64,000 nt of DNA from Bradyrhizobium sp. Gha (GCF_900113735.1 NZ_FOQM01000003.1:62001-126000); one strand, 5' to 3'; positions 52,118 through 61,852 are shown, counted from the stretch's first letter. Notes: generated by a model not told the origin, from the letters alone. Translations and numbers: made by a program.

Positions 52118-52315
52118 TTACTCGTCGTCCTCGTCTTCCTCTTCCTCCTCGTCTTCTTCCACCTGGACGAGCGTGGCGAGCGGCAGCGTCTCGCGGTAGA
52201 GATCGCCTTCCATGCCCATCCAGAGGCAGAGCACGTCCTCGCCCTTGACCTCCGCCACCGTCAGCGGCTGGCCGCCCGATCTCAGCATGACGATATCGCC
52301 GGCTTTCAATTCCAT
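52118..52315 (-). CDS. YodC-family (DUF2158) small protein with acidic tail
   Basis: A 65-residue protein: MELKAGDIVMLRSGGQPLTVAEV, then LCLWMGMEGDLYRETLPLATL, the whole DUF2158/YodC pattern, followed by an unusually acidic C-terminus of about 13 Glu/Asp. The DNA for the tail is a CTTCCTC-like simple-sequence run, so its length may vary between strains. Function unknown. ATG 52315. Confidence 0.8.
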   Translation of the reverse strand: MELKAGDIVMLRSGGQPLTVAEVKGEDVLCLWMGMEGDLYRETLPLATLVQVEEDEEEEEDEDDE

Positions 52316-52566
52316 GGAGTGTCCTTTCGTGTTGATCGACCCGGCACCGATGCTAGCAATCTGTCATGACAAGCCGAACACGGGCGGGGAGAGGCGCATA
52401 GCGCGCAAGGGCCGGCAGGCAGTTCACGCGGCAGGCTTCCATCGCCAGCATCCCGACGATGGCATCATGCCCCTGTTTTGCCCGACGGGTCAATGCTTCT
52501 TCGAAAAATCCGTAGAGCTCTCAAATTTGCAGCAGCGCCTACTGTGCATGGGGTTGTTTTCGCGTT

Positions 52567-53301
52567 TCAGCCCGGCACGAGCTCGGTCAGCGAGCGGATG
52601 ATGCGGTCGGGCCTGACTGTCGAGCCCTCGGGCAGGCCGTCGCCATGCGCGTCGAGCCAGATCGCATAGATGCCGAGGCGCTGCGGCGTCACGACTTCCC
52701 ACTCCAGATTGTCGCCGATCATCCAGGTGTCCGCAGGTGTGACGCCGAGCGCCTCCATCGCGTGCAGATAGGCGCGCTCCTCGGGCTTGCCGAAGCCGTG
52801 CTCACCTTCGATCTGGATGTGGTCGAAGCGGTGGGTCAACTCGAAGCGCTCGACCTTGGCGCGCTGCATGTCGGCAGCGCCGTTGGTGACCAGCGCGAGC
52901 TTGACGCCATGGGCCTTGAAGGCGTCGATCGCATCATGCGCGCCGGGAAAGACGAAGATCGCTTCCTCGCGATAGCTGGTGAAGCGGTCGGCGACGCGAT
53001 CGGCGAGATCGTCGGAGAGGGCGCGATGGCCGCGCGCTGCGAGCGCGGCAAAACCGCCGCGCACCGTGAGCCGCCGCGCCTCGCCAAGCTTCATCCGCCA
53101 GACCGGTTCTGCGGTCGACCAGAACTGCCGCGCATAGGCCAGCACGGCCGTGGCGACCTGCGCCGGCGGCAGCGGCGCGAGATCCTCGGCGAATTCTTCC
53201 GCGATCGTGTTCCAGGCGATCTCGGGCCGGCCATAGGCCGACAGGATGGTGTCGTCCATGTCGATCAGCATCGCGCGGGGGAGGGGCTTCGTCGTCGTCA
53301 T
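52567..53301 (-). CDS. HAD-superfamily hydrolase
   Basis: A 244-residue phosphatase-type HAD protein: motif [12 protein letters not shown], motif [11 protein letters not shown], motif [14 protein letters not shown], motif [12 protein letters not shown]. The cap is helical (C1). It resembles haloacid-type phosphatases of broad specificity; substrate unknown. ATG 53301 overlaps the hemF stop by ATGA; ATG 53307 is a possible alternative, six bases upstream. It is the last gene of the trmL-queE-queD-hemF unit. Confidence 0.83.
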   Translation of the reverse strand: MTTTKPLPRAMLIDMDDTILSAYGRPEIAWNTIAEEFAEDLAPLPPAQVATAVLAYARQFWSTAEPVWRMKLGEARRLTVRGGFAALAARGHRALSDDLADRVADRFTSYREEAIFVFPGAHDAIDAFKAHGVKLALVTNGAADMQRAKVERFELTHRFDHIQIEGEHGFGKPEERAYLHAMEALGVTPADTWMIGDNLEWEVVTPQRLGIYAIWLDAHGDGLPEGSTVRPDRIIRSLTELVPG

Positions 53302-54197
53302 GGCCATTTCACCTCCGGCGGCAGCGACGACAGGATGGAGTCCACATTGCCGCCGGTCTTGAGCCCGAAGATCGTGCCGCGGTCATAGAGCAGGTTGAAC
53401 TCGACATAGCGGCCGCGGCGGATCAGCTGCTCCTCGCGGTCCTCGGCGGTCCAGCTTGTCGCGAAATTGCGGCGCACGATGTCGGGATAGATTTTCAGGA
53501 AGGCGCGGCCGACGTCCTGGGTGAAGGCGAGATCGGCATCCCAGTCGCCGCTGTCGTGCCAATCGTAGAAGATGCCGCCGACGCCGCGCGCCTCTTTCCG
53601 GTGCGGCAGATAAAAATACTCGTCGCACCATTTCTTGTACTTGTCGTAATCGGCAACGCCGTTCGGACCCGTGCAGGCCTCCTTCATCGCGGCGTGGAAG
53701 GCGAGCGTGTCCGAATCCTCCTGCGTGCGGCGGCGGTCGAGCACCGGCGTCAGGTCTGCACCGCCGCCGAACCACGCCTTGGTGGTGACGACGAAGCGGG
53801 TGTTCATGTGCACCGCCGGCACGTGCGGATTGCGCAGGTGCGCGATCACCGAGATGCCGGAAGCCCAGAACCGCGGGTCTTCGGCCGCGCCCGGGATCTG
53901 CGCACGAAACTCGGGCGCGAATTCGCCATGCACCGTCGAGCAGTGCACGCCGACCTTCTCGAACAGGCGGCCCGACATCATCGACATCACGCCGCCGCCG
54001 CCGGCTGCGCCAGAGTGGTCGGTGCGCTGCCATGGCGTGCGCGCGAAGCGGCCTGACACGCCGGGATAGAGGCTTTCCGGCGCATCGTCCTCGAGCCGCT
54101 CGAAGCTCGCGCAGATGTCGTCGCGCAGATGCTCGAACCAGCTCCGGGCGCGGGCTTTGCGGTCTTCGATGACGGTCGGGTCGATTGCCGATGTCAT
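53298..54197 (-). CDS. hemF: oxygen-dependent coproporphyrinogen III oxidase
   Basis: A 299-residue enzyme that oxidatively decarboxylates coproporphyrinogen III to protoporphyrinogen IX with O2, a late step in haem synthesis. Typical blocks are [49 protein letters not shown], and [23 protein letters not shown] 54197 (MTSAIDPT) has AAGGGTAAC in front and lies only 4 bases from the queD stop, so it may be co-transcribed with the queuosine genes; its role is unrelated. An oxygen-independent hemN is presumably elsewhere. Confidence 0.93.
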   Translation of the reverse strand: MTSAIDPTVIEDRKARARSWFEHLRDDICASFERLEDDAPESLYPGVSGRFARTPWQRTDHSGAAGGGGVMSMMSGRLFEKVGVHCSTVHGEFAPEFRAQIPGAAEDPRFWASGISVIAHLRNPHVPAVHMNTRFVVTTKAWFGGGADLTPVLDRRRTQEDSDTLAFHAAMKEACTGPNGVADYDKYKKWCDEYFYLPHRKEARGVGGIFYDWHDSGDWDADLAFTQDVGRAFLKIYPDIVRRNFATSWTAEDREEQLIRRGRYVEFNLLYDRGTIFGLKTGGNVDSILSSLPPEVKWP

Positions 54198-54201
54198 GTC
54201 G

Positions 54202-54567
54202 TTACCCTTGCGGACCGTAATAGGTGCAGCTCTCGTTGCAGCTGTCGCGGTGGATGCTGACGCGGGTGAGCTTGCCGACATGCGCGAGCCGCTCCCAGAC
54301 GAAGCGCGACAGGTTCTCCAGCGTCGGTGCGCCCAGCGCCTCGATCTTGTTGAGGAACTTGTGGTCGAGCATCAACCGCACGTCCTCGATGGCGCGCTGG
54401 AGCAGGCCGAGATCGACCACCATGCCGGTCGCAGGGTCCGGCATACCGCGCACCGTCACCTCGGCGCGGAAGGAGTGGCCGTGGATCTCTTCGCTCGCCT
54501 CACCGAAGGTCGTTCCCTTCAGCGTATGCGCCGCCTCGAAGCGGAACGATTTCGTCAATTCCCACAT
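54202..54567 (-). CDS. queD: 6-carboxy-5,6,7,8-tetrahydropterin synthase (QueD) homologue, catalytic Cys replaced
   Basis: A 121-residue PTPS-fold protein. The zinc His are His14 (EAAH) and His29/His31 (HGHSF); the terminal [13 protein letters not shown] also fits QueD. The catalytic Cys normally four residues before the HGH motif is Ser25 (SEEIHGH) here. QueD makes 6-carboxytetrahydropterin, the precursor for QueE, in preQ0/queuosine synthesis; with Ser the activity may be altered, or another residue serves. The next gene upstream is queE (15 bases), supporting the queuosine assignment. Confidence 0.8.
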   Translation of the reverse strand: MWELTKSFRFEAAHTLKGTTFGEASEEIHGHSFRAEVTVRGMPDPATGMVVDLGLLQRAIEDVRLMLDHKFLNKIEALGAPTLENLSRFVWERLAHVGKLTRVSIHRDSCNESCTYYGPQG

Positions 54568-54581
54568 CTGTCCGTTCAGCC

Positions 54582-55214
54582 CTATCTGATGCCGAGCGAT
54601 TTATGCGTCTGCACGCTCAGCCGCCATTGCGGATGGCGCAGACAATAGTCGATCGCGCGCGCCGTGTTCTCGATGACGTCAGGCCCGTCCATCGGCTGCA
54701 GCGAGAACCGCTCGAAGGCGAGGCGCTCGAACGTCTCGGGCGCGGCGAGGGCCTGCGGATAGACCAGCTTGAGTTCGTGTCCCCGGCGCAAGACCAGCTC
54801 GCTGCCGCCCTTGGGGCTGACGCAGATCCAGTCGAGCCCCTCAGGCGGGATAAGCGTGCCGTTGGTCTCGACGCCGATCTCGAAGCCGCGGGCGTGCAGC
54901 GCCTCGACCAGAGCGTCATCGACCTGCAGCAGCGGCTCGCCGCCGGTCAGCACCACATAGCGGATGCCGGCGGTTGCGGTCCACTGCGCGGCGATGGTGT
55001 CGGCGAGTTCCACCGCCGAGGCGTAGCGGCCGCCGAGCGTGCCGTCGGTGCCGACGAAATCGGTGTCGCAGAACTGACATGTGGCGCTGGCGCGATCGGC
55101 CTCGCGGCCGCTCCAGAGGTTGCAGCCGGCAAAACGGCAAAAGACCGATGCGCGCCCGGCATGGGCGCCTTCGCCTTGCAAGGTCAGGAAGATTTCCTTG
55201 ACCGCGTAACTCAC
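54582..55214 (-). CDS. queE: 7-carboxy-7-deazaguanine synthase (QueE), radical SAM
   Basis: A 210-residue radical SAM enzyme that converts 6-carboxytetrahydropterin to 7-carboxy-7-deazaguanine. The Fe-S Cys form the CX14CX2C motif, Cys31, Cys46 and Cys49, used by this QueE clade instead of CX3CX2C. Further blocks: FLTLQGEGAHAGR at the start and VVLTGGEPLLQVD in the middle. ATG 55214, 19 bases after the trmL stop; 15 bases before queD. Homologues queC and queF are not in the window. Confidence 0.9.
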   Translation of the reverse strand: MSYAVKEIFLTLQGEGAHAGRASVFCRFAGCNLWSGREADRASATCQFCDTDFVGTDGTLGGRYASAVELADTIAAQWTATAGIRYVVLTGGEPLLQVDDALVEALHARGFEIGVETNGTLIPPEGLDWICVSPKGGSELVLRRGHELKLVYPQALAAPETFERLAFERFSLQPMDGPDVIENTARAIDYCLRHPQWRLSVQTHKSLGIR

Positions 55215-55233
55215 TGGTCTCTCCTCGTCATCT

Positions 55234-55692
55234 CTAAACTTGCGGGTTCCGGACCTGCCGGAGCGCCTCGCCCGCAGCCATCGCCGCGGTCATGGCGACA
55301 TTGAGCGACCGCAACCCTTCGGTGATCGGGATCACCAGTCGCGCATCCGCAGCCTCGACCACCGCGTCAGTGACGCCGGCACTCTCGCGCCCGAATAGCA
55401 GGATGTCCGACGTCTGGTAACGGAAATCGCGGTAGTCGGTGGCGCCTTTGGTGGTGAACAGCAGCAGGCGGGTGCCTTGGCTTGCGCGCCATGCCTCGAA
55501 TTTCGCCCAGGAATCGTGGCGAGCAATACTGACATGGTCCAGGTAGTCCATTCCCGCCCGGCGGAAATGCCGGTCGGAGACCGGAAAGCCGGCCGGTTCG
55601 ATGATGTGGGCGGCGATTCCCAGACAAGCGCACAGGCGGAGAATCGTCCCGGTGTTCTGGGGGATGTCGGGTTGGAAAAGTGCGATCTGCAT
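55234..55692 (-). CDS. trmL: tRNA (cytidine(34)-2'-O)-methyltransferase TrmL
   Basis: A 152-residue SPOUT methyltransferase that 2'-O-methylates the wobble base of tRNA-Leu. The knot motifs are ALFQPDIPQNTGTILRLCAC at the N-terminus, LLFGRESAGV and VIPITEGLRSLNVAMTAAM at the C-terminus. ATG 55692 (MQIALF) matches the family; the frame runs 25 codons further upstream. It is the first gene of the unit with queE/queD, both of which also modify wobble positions. Divergent from the bc1 genes, with a 278-base spacer. Confidence 0.9.
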   Translation of the reverse strand: MQIALFQPDIPQNTGTILRLCACLGIAAHIIEPAGFPVSDRHFRRAGMDYLDHVSIARHDSWAKFEAWRASQGTRLLLFTTKGATDYRDFRYQTSDILLFGRESAGVTDAVVEAADARLVIPITEGLRSLNVAMTAAMAAGEALRQVRNPQV

Positions 55693-55970
55693 GGGCGTTA
55701 CGGGGTTGGTTGTGGGCCGGAAATGTCTCAATAAAACATCGCTGGCCGCGGAATTCGTGCATTGCACGCTCCCGCGCCGTTAGCGGGCTTGCGCTCGCCC
55801 TGCAAGGGTGCCAATAGAACGATTCTGGACTGCTGTTTTCGCCTTGTTTTGGCGGCGACAAGTGAAGTTCTGCCGCCGCGGGGGGCCGCGGGCGCCGGCA
55901 GACTGTTCTGGGGACCTTGGGGGCCCCTGGGGTGGTTCCACCGGCTGCATAAGAAGAAAGGGTTGGAATC

Positions 55971-56501
55971 GTGACGACAGCGTCTTCGGCGGACCATCCG
56001 ACACGCCGTGATTTCTTATTCGTTGCAACGGGGGCAGCCGCAGCAGTAGGGGGCGCGGCCGCGCTCTGGCCCTTTATTTCTCAAATGAATCCGGACGCCT
56101 CGACCATCGCCGCGGGTGCGCCGATCGAGGTCGATCTGAGCCCGGTTGCCGAGGGGCAGGACATCAAGGTGTTCTGGCGCGGCAAGCCGATCTACATCAG
56201 CCATCGCACCAAGAAGCAGATCGACGAGGCGCGCGCCGTTCCTGTGGCGAGCCTGCCCGATCCGCAGTCCGACGAGGCCCGGGTCAAGTCCGGGCACGAT
56301 CAGTGGCTGGTCGTGATCGGCATCTGCACCCATCTCGGCTGCATCCCGATCGCCCATGAAGGCAATTACGACGGGTTCTTCTGCCCCTGCCATGGTTCGC
56401 AGTACGATTCGTCCGGCCGCATCCGCCAGGGGCCCGCGCCCGCGAACCTGGCCGTGCCGCCGTACACTTTCGTTTCCGACACCAAAATCCAGATCGGCTG
56501 A
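55971..56501 (+). CDS. petA: ubiquinol-cytochrome c reductase iron-sulfur (Rieske) subunit
   Basis: A 176-residue Rieske protein (fbcF in Bradyrhizobium naming). It starts at GTG 55971 with AAAGGGTTGG in front. A twin-arginine motif TRRDFLF and a membrane anchor ([17 protein letters not shown]) precede the Rieske fold; the [2Fe-2S] ligands are CTHLGC (119-124) and CPCHG (138-142). It takes electrons from ubiquinol and passes them to cytochrome c1 at the cytoplasmic-membrane/periplasm interface. First gene of the bc1 operon; fbcH follows after 62 bases. Confidence 0.95.
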   Translation: MTTASSADHPTRRDFLFVATGAAAAVGGAAALWPFISQMNPDASTIAAGAPIEVDLSPVAEGQDIKVFWRGKPIYISHRTKKQIDEARAVPVASLPDPQSDEARVKSGHDQWLVVIGICTHLGCIPIAHEGNYDGFFCPCHGSQYDSSGRIRQGPAPANLAVPPYTFVSDTKIQIG

Positions 56502-56563
56502 GCTTCGGACCCGCCTCCGATAGCTCGAACCGTCTCGTCGTTTTATTTCCTCAGGATCGCATC

Positions 56564-58627
56564 ATGAGCGGACCATCCGACTACCAGCCGAGCAATCCGG
56601 CACTGCAATGGATCGAGCGGCGCCTGCCGATCTTTGGTCTCGTCCATTCCTCGTTCGTCGTCTATCCCACCCCACGCAACCTGAACTATTGGTGGACCTT
56701 CGGCGCCATCCTGTCCTTCATGCTGGGGATGCAGATCCTGACCGGCGTGATCCTGGCGATGCACTACACGCCCCATGCCGATCTCGCCTTCAAGTCGGTG
56801 GAACTGATCGTCCGTGACGTGAACTATGGCTGGCTGCTGCGCAACATGCATGCGGTCGGCGCGTCGATGTTCTTCTTCGCGGTCTACGTCCACATGCTGC
56901 GCGGCCTCTATTACGGTTCCTACAAGGAGCCGCGCGAGGTGCTCTGGATCCTCGGCGTCATCATTTACCTCTTGATGATGGCAACCGGCTTCATGGGCTA
57001 CGTGCTTCCCTGGGGCCAGATGAGCTTCTGGGGCGCCACCGTCATCACCAATCTGTTCTCGGCCATTCCTTACGTCGGCGAGAGTATCGTGACCCTGCTG
57101 TGGGGTGGCTATTCGGTCGGCAATCCGACGCTGAACCGCTTCTTCTCGCTGCACTATCTGCTGCCATTCCTGATCGCGGGCGTCGTCGTGCTCCACGTCT
57201 GGGCACTGCACGTCGCCGGCCAGAACAATCCTGACGGCGTCGAGCCGAAGACGGAAAAGGACACGGTGCCGTTCACGCCGCACGCGACCATCAAGGACGG
57301 CTTCGGCGTCGCCTGCTTCCTGCTGCTCTACGCCTGGTTCATCTTCTACATGCCGAACTATCTCGGCGATGCCGACAACTACATTCCGGCGAACCCCGGC
57401 GTGACGCCGCCGCACATCGTGCCGGAATGGTATTACCTGCCGTTCTACGCGATCCTGCGCTCGATTCCGAACAAGCTCGCGGGCGTGATCGCGATGTTCT
57501 CGGCGATCATCATCCTGTGCTTCCTGCCCTGGCTCGACAGCGCGAGGACGCGTTCGTCGAAGTATCGTCCGCTCGCCAAGCAGTTCTTCTGGATCTTCGT
57601 CGTGGTCTGCATCCTGCTCGGCTATCTCGGTGCGCAGCCGCCGGAAGGCATCTACGTGATCGCCGGCCGGGTCCTGACGGTCTGCTACTTCGCCTACTTC
57701 CTGATCGTGCTGCCGCTGCTGTCGCGCATCGAGACTCCGCGGCCGGTGCCGAACTCGATCTCGGAAGCGATCCTTGCCAAGAGCCGCAAGGCCGTCGCCT
57801 CGATCGCGGTCGCGCTCGTCGCTGCCGGTGCGCTGTTCGTCGGCACCGTGCAGGATGCCCGCGCCGAGGAAGGCGGCACCAAGCCGCCGGGCAACAATTG
57901 GTCGTTCGCTGGCCCGTTCGGCCACTATGACCGCGGTGCACTCCAGCGCGGCCTGAAGGTCTACAAGGAAGTCTGCTCGAACTGCCACGCGCTGTCTTAC
58001 GTCGCCTTCCGCAACCTCGCGGAAGCCGGTGGTCCGGGCTATTCGGCGGCGCAGGCGGCGGCGTTTGCCTCCGACTACAAGATCAAGGACGGTCCGAACG
58101 ATCAGGGCGAGATGTTCGAGCGCCCGGGCCGGCCGGCCGACTACTTTCCCTCGCCGTTCCCGAACGAGCAGGCGGCTCGTGCGGCGAATGGCGGCGCTGC
58201 GCCGCCCGACCTGTCGCTGATCACCAAGGCGCGTTCCTATGGCCGCGGCTTCCCGATGTTCATCGTCGACTTCTTCAGCCAGTACCAGGAGCAGGGTCCC
58301 GACTATGTCGCCGCCGTGCTCCAGGGCTTCGAGGACAAGGTGCCGGAAGGCGTGACCATCCCGGAGGGCTCGTACTACAACAAGTACTTCCCGGGCCACG
58401 CCATCAAGATGCCGAAGCCGCTCAGCGACGGTCAGGTGACCTATGACGACGGCTCGCCGACGACGGTTGCGCAGTACGCTCACGACGTCACCACGTTCCT
58501 GATGTGGGCCGCCGAGCCGCACATGGAAGCGCGCAAGCGCCTCGGCCTCCAGGTGTTCGTGTTCCTGATCCTGTTCGCGTTCCTGATGTACTTCACCAAG
58601 AAGAAGGTCTGGGCCGACTCGCACTGA
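56564..58627 (+). CDS. fbcH: fused cytochrome b / cytochrome c1 of the bc1 complex
   Basis: A 687-residue fusion. Residues 1-~400 are cytochrome b ([49 protein letters not shown] with the [13 protein letters not shown]o motif), residues ~410-687 cytochrome c1 with haem-binding CSNCH at 471-475 and a C-terminal anchor ([15 protein letters not shown]). The internal segment [22 protein letters not shown], between the two, acts as a signal peptide so that c1 is exported and cleaved. The fusion is known in Bradyrhizobium japonicum. A terminator follows. Forms with PetA the quinol-oxidising complex. Confidence 0.95.
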   Translation: MSGPSDYQPSNPALQWIERRLPIFGLVHSSFVVYPTPRNLNYWWTFGAILSFMLGMQILTGVILAMHYTPHADLAFKSVELIVRDVNYGWLLRNMHAVGASMFFFAVYVHMLRGLYYGSYKEPREVLWILGVIIYLLMMATGFMGYVLPWGQMSFWGATVITNLFSAIPYVGESIVTLLWGGYSVGNPTLNRFFSLHYLLPFLIAGVVVLHVWALHVAGQNNPDGVEPKTEKDTVPFTPHATIKDGFGVACFLLLYAWFIFYMPNYLGDADNYIPANPGVTPPHIVPEWYYLPFYAILRSIPNKLAGVIAMFSAIIILCFLPWLDSARTRSSKYRPLAKQFFWIFVVVCILLGYLGAQPPEGIYVIAGRVLTVCYFAYFLIVLPLLSRIETPRPVPNSISEAILAKSRKAVASIAVALVAAGALFVGTVQDARAEEGGTKPPGNNWSFAGPFGHYDRGALQRGLKVYKEVCSNCHALSYVAFRNLAEAGGPGYSAAQAAAFASDYKIKDGPNDQGEMFERPGRPADYFPSPFPNEQAARAANGGAAPPDLSLITKARSYGRGFPMFIVDFFSQYQEQGPDYVAAVLQGFEDKVPEGVTIPEGSYYNKYFPGHAIKMPKPLSDGQVTYDDGSPTTVAQYAHDVTTFLMWAAEPHMEARKRLGLQVFVFLILFAFLMYFTKKKVWADSH

Positions 58628-58655
58628 GCAGCCTGACGCGAAACGAGAATGAAGG

Positions 58656-58678
58656 AGCCCCCGCAAGGGGGCTTTTTT
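58656..58678 (+). terminator. Rho-independent terminator of the fbcFH operon
   Basis: Stem AGCCCCC / GGGGGCT with loop GCAA (58656-58673), followed by a run of T to 58678; 30 bases past the fbcH stop at 58627. Confidence 0.93.
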
Positions 58679-58776
58679 ATTGGACACGCTCGTGTGTTGT
58701 TCGATGCGATTGCCTATCGCGTGCCCAGCCGCCAAAATACCGCCAGCCTCTCCCTCAGAAACCATCGGAGGACACC

Positions 58777-59451
58777 ATGGGAACCACCATCACCTTCAAG
58801 CGTCCGGACGGCAAGGATGCCTCCGGCTATCTCGCCAACGCTGCACGCGGCAACGCGCCGGGCGTGGTCGTGATCCAGGAATGGTGGGGCCTGTCGGACC
58901 AGATCAAGGGCCTGTGCGACCGCTTCGCGCTTGCGGGCTTCGATGCGTTGGCGCCCGATCTCTACAAGGGCAAGGTGGTGCCGTATCACGACTCGGACGC
59001 CGCCGGCAAAGAAATGAACTCGCTCGACTTCATGGATGCCACCACGCAGACGGTGCGCGGCGCCACGCAATATCTCTCGCGCAACGGCGCCAAGGTCGGG
59101 CTGACAGGCTTCTGCCTCGGCGGCGCCGTTACCATCATCGGCGCGGTGCATGTGCCGGAGCTTGCCGCCGGTGTCGTGTTCTACGGCATTCCGCCGGAGC
59201 AGGCGGCCAAGCCCGCCGACGTCAAGATCCCGCTCCAGGCCCACTTCGCCAACAAGGACGATTGGTGCACGCCGGAGCTGGTCGACGGCTTCGAGAAGGC
59301 TATGAAGGCCGCCGGCAAGTCGCTGGAGCTATTCCGCTATGACGCCGAGCACGCCTTCGTCAACGAACAACGCCAGGCCGTACACGACCGCGAAGCCGCC
59401 GAACTCGCCTGGGGCCGGGCGACGGAGTTTTTCAGGAAGCACTTGGGGTAG
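58777..59451 (+). CDS. dienelactone hydrolase family protein
   Basis: A 224-residue alpha/beta hydrolase with the Cys-Asp-His triad of dienelactone hydrolases: nucleophile Cys in GFCLGGAVT, Asp in ANKDDWC and His in DAEHAFVNE. Family members open dienelactones of the chlorocatechol/muconate routes, or act on other esters. ATG 58777 (MGTTITFK) has GGAGG in front. It stands between the bc1 terminator and the trp leader and has no aromatic-pathway neighbours, so a broader esterase role is possible. Confidence 0.85.
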   Translation: MGTTITFKRPDGKDASGYLANAARGNAPGVVVIQEWWGLSDQIKGLCDRFALAGFDALAPDLYKGKVVPYHDSDAAGKEMNSLDFMDATTQTVRGATQYLSRNGAKVGLTGFCLGGAVTIIGAVHVPELAAGVVFYGIPPEQAAKPADVKIPLQAHFANKDDWCTPELVDGFEKAMKAAGKSLELFRYDAEHAFVNEQRQAVHDREAAELAWGRATEFFRKHLG

Positions 59452-59514
59452 TCGCCGGGGTTGCGGCGGCGGCCACCCTTGACGCCGCCCCCGCGCCATG
59501 GTGAGTATCCGCCC

Positions 59515-59562
59515 ATGAGCACCGCAGCCCGCCCATTCCGTCGTTGGTGGCGCACCTCCTAA
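59515..59562 (+). CDS. trpL: trp leader peptide (TrpL)
   Basis: A 15-codon frame, MSTAARPFRRWWRTS then TAA. Two consecutive Trp codons at 59545-59550 followed by a stop at 59560-59562 and a stem-forming region give the classical attenuator layout. When Trp-tRNA is scarce the ribosome stalls at the two Trp codons and anti-termination should follow. It precedes trpE(G) by 115 bases, as in other rhizobia, where the terminated leader also acts as a small RNA (rnTrpL). A small gene of this size is easily missed. Confidence 0.85.
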   Translation: MSTAARPFRRWWRTS

Positions 59563-59631
59563 GAGGTGGCCGGTGCGATTTATTCTCTCAAAATCGTCCG
59601 AGGTCGCCAGCACAGCGCGGCGGCCTGATCG
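59546..59631 (+). promoter_or_regulatory. trp attenuator region
   Basis: Competing stems: GGTG/CACC (59546-59549 with 59553-59556) over the Trp codons; CACCTC/GAGGTG (59553-59558 with 59563-59568) spanning the leader stop; CGATTT/AAATCG (59576-59581 with 59591-59596); and AGGTCGCC/GGCGGCCT (59601-59608 with 59619-59626, one G-U pair) followed by TGATCGTTT, the best terminator candidate. The pairing scheme is read by eye and not energy-tested. Confidence 0.55.
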
Positions 59632-59677
59632 TTTGTCCTGTGTGGCGTTCCCTCGGCAAGTTTCGTAAGAGGACGAC

Positions 59678-61843
59678 ATGAACAGGACAGTCTTTGCCCT
59701 CCCGGCCAGAAGCGACTACGTCACCCGCGGCGGTCTCGCGATCACCCGCGTGGCCGAACAGTTCACCGGTGGCGCCTCCAGGCTCGACGATCTCGTCAAC
59801 CTGCTCGACCGCCGCCGCGGCGTGGTGCTGTCCTCGGGCACGACCGTACCGGGCCGTTACGAGAGCTTTGATCTCGGTTTCTCCGACCCGCCACTCAAGC
59901 TCGAGACCACAGGCGTCAATTTCAAGCTCGAAGCGCTGAACGAACGCGGGCAGGTGCTGATCGCCTTCCTTGCGGAGGTGCTGCGCGAGCCCTGTGTCGT
60001 GATCTCCGAGAAAACGACCACGCGCCTGGCCGGTCACATCATTCGCGGCGAAGCGCCGGTTGAGGAAGACCAGCGCACGCGGCGCGCCAGCGTGATGTCG
60101 CTGGTGCGCGATCTCATTGCCAGCTTCTCCGCCAATGATGACGGGCTGCTCGGGCTGTTCGGCGCCTTCGCCTACGATCTGGTGTTCCAGATCGAGGACC
60201 TCGTGCAGAAGCGCCCGCGCGAGGACGACCAGCGCGATATCGTGCTCTACGTTCCTGATCGTCTGCTCGCCTATGACCGTGCCACCGCTCGCGGCGTGGT
60301 GCTGAGCTACGATTTCGCCTGGAAGGGCCAATCGACCGAAGGCCTGCCGCGCGAGACGGCCGAGAGCCCATATGTGAAGACGGGACGTCAGGGGTTTGCC
60401 GATCACGCGCCCGGCGAATATCAGGCCACCGTCGAGACCGCGCGCGCGGCCTTTGCCCGCGGCGATCTGTTCGAAGCGGTGCCGGGCCAGCTCTTCGCCG
60501 AGCCCTGCGAGCGCTCGCCGGCCGAAGTGTTCCAGCGCCTTTGCGTCATCAACCCGTCGCCTTACGGCGCGTTGATGAATCTCGGCGATGGCGAATTCCT
60601 CGTCTCGGCCTCGCCGGAAATGTTCGTGCGCTCCGACGGGCGCCGCGTCGAGACCTGCCCGATCTCAGGGACGATCGCGCGCGGCACAGATGCAATTGGC
60701 GATGCCGAGCAGATCCGCCAGCTGCTGAACTCGGAGAAGGACGAGTTCGAGCTCAACATGTGCACGGACGTCGACCGCAACGACAAGGCGCGCGTCTGTG
60801 TGCCCGGCACGATCAAGGTGCTGGCGCGACGGCAGATCGAGACCTACTCGAAGCTCTTCCACACCGTCGATCATGTCGAGGGCATGCTGCGCCCCGGCTT
60901 CGACGCCCTTGATGCTTTCCTCACCCATGCCTGGGCAGTGACGGTGACTGGCGCGCCCAAGCTTTGGGCGATGCAGTTCGTCGAGGATCACGAACGTTCG
61001 CCGCGGCGCTGGTACGCCGGCGCGATCGGCGCCGTGAACTTCGACGGCAGCATCAATACCGGTCTCACCATCCGCACCATCCGCATGAAGGATGGTCTCG
61101 CCGAGGTCCGCGTCGGCGCCACCTGTCTGTTCGATTCTGATCCCGCTGCGGAAGACCGGGAATGCCAGGTCAAGGCGGCAGCGCTGTTCCAGGCACTGCG
61201 CGGCGATCCGCCGAAACCGCTGTCGGCGTTTGCACCTGACGCCACCGGTTCGGGCAAGCGGGTGCTGCTGATCGATCACGACGACAGCTTCGTTCACATG
61301 CTCGCCGACTACTTCCGCCAAGTCGGCGCCAGCGTCACCGTGGTCCGCTATGTGCATGCGCTCGCGATGCTCGAGCACACCAGGTGGGATTTGCTGGTGC
61401 TGTCGCCCGGCCCCGGCCGTCCTGAGGATTTCGCCATCAAGAAGACGATCGACGCGGCGCTGAAGAACAGGCTGCCGGTGTTCGGCGTGTGCCTGGGTGT
61501 GCAGGCGATCGGCGAATATTTCGGCGGCGAGCTCGGCCAGCTCACGCATCCGGCGCACGGAAGGCCCTCGCGGGTCCAGGTGCGTGGCGGGCGACTGATG
61601 CGCAATTTGCCGAACGAGATCGTCATCGGCCGCTATCACTCGCTCTTCGTCGAGCGCGACAGCATGCCTGATGTGCTCGACGTCACCGCCAGCACCGAGG
61701 ACGGTGTTGCCATGGCGCTGGAGCACAAGACCCTGCCGGTTGCCGGCGTGCAATTCCACCCGGAATCGCTGATGTCGCTCGGCAATGAGGTGGGCTTGAG
61801 GATTGTCGAGAATGCGTTCCGGCTGGATGCGCCGGTCAATTGA
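59678..61843 (+). CDS. trpE: anthranilate synthase, fused TrpE and TrpG
   Basis: A 721-residue fusion. Residues 1-~520 are the TrpE chorismate-using subunit (LFGAFAYDLVFQIEDL, QLFAEPC, NPSPYGALM, CPISGTIARG, FTVTGAPK-like AVTVTGAPKLWAM), residues ~525-721 the TrpG glutaminase (VLLIDHDDSFVHMLADYF; nucleophile Cys605 in FGVCLG; FHPES at the C-end). It makes anthranilate, the first step of tryptophan synthesis. ATG 59678 has a GAGGA ribosome site. The gene is controlled by the upstream leader peptide and attenuator. apt follows after 9 bases, so the two may be co-transcribed. Confidence 0.95.
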   Translation: MNRTVFALPARSDYVTRGGLAITRVAEQFTGGASRLDDLVNLLDRRRGVVLSSGTTVPGRYESFDLGFSDPPLKLETTGVNFKLEALNERGQVLIAFLAEVLREPCVVISEKTTTRLAGHIIRGEAPVEEDQRTRRASVMSLVRDLIASFSANDDGLLGLFGAFAYDLVFQIEDLVQKRPREDDQRDIVLYVPDRLLAYDRATARGVVLSYDFAWKGQSTEGLPRETAESPYVKTGRQGFADHAPGEYQATVETARAAFARGDLFEAVPGQLFAEPCERSPAEVFQRLCVINPSPYGALMNLGDGEFLVSASPEMFVRSDGRRVETCPISGTIARGTDAIGDAEQIRQLLNSEKDEFELNMCTDVDRNDKARVCVPGTIKVLARRQIETYSKLFHTVDHVEGMLRPGFDALDAFLTHAWAVTVTGAPKLWAMQFVEDHERSPRRWYAGAIGAVNFDGSINTGLTIRTIRMKDGLAEVRVGATCLFDSDPAAEDRECQVKAAALFQALRGDPPKPLSAFAPDATGSGKRVLLIDHDDSFVHMLADYFRQVGASVTVVRYVHALAMLEHTRWDLLVLSPGPGRPEDFAIKKTIDAALKNRLPVFGVCLGVQAIGEYFGGELGQLTHPAHGRPSRVQVRGGRLMRNLPNEIVIGRYHSLFVERDSMPDVLDVTASTEDGVAMALEHKTLPVAGVQFHPESLMSLGNEVGLRIVENAFRLDAPVN

Positions 61844-61852
61844 GAGGCACCA

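Noticed and set aside
56543..58765. Long open frame on the minus strand across fbcH
   Set aside because: It mirrors the codon pattern of the cytochrome b/c1 gene in a high-GC genome; Arg/His/Asp-rich product without motifs or ribosome site.
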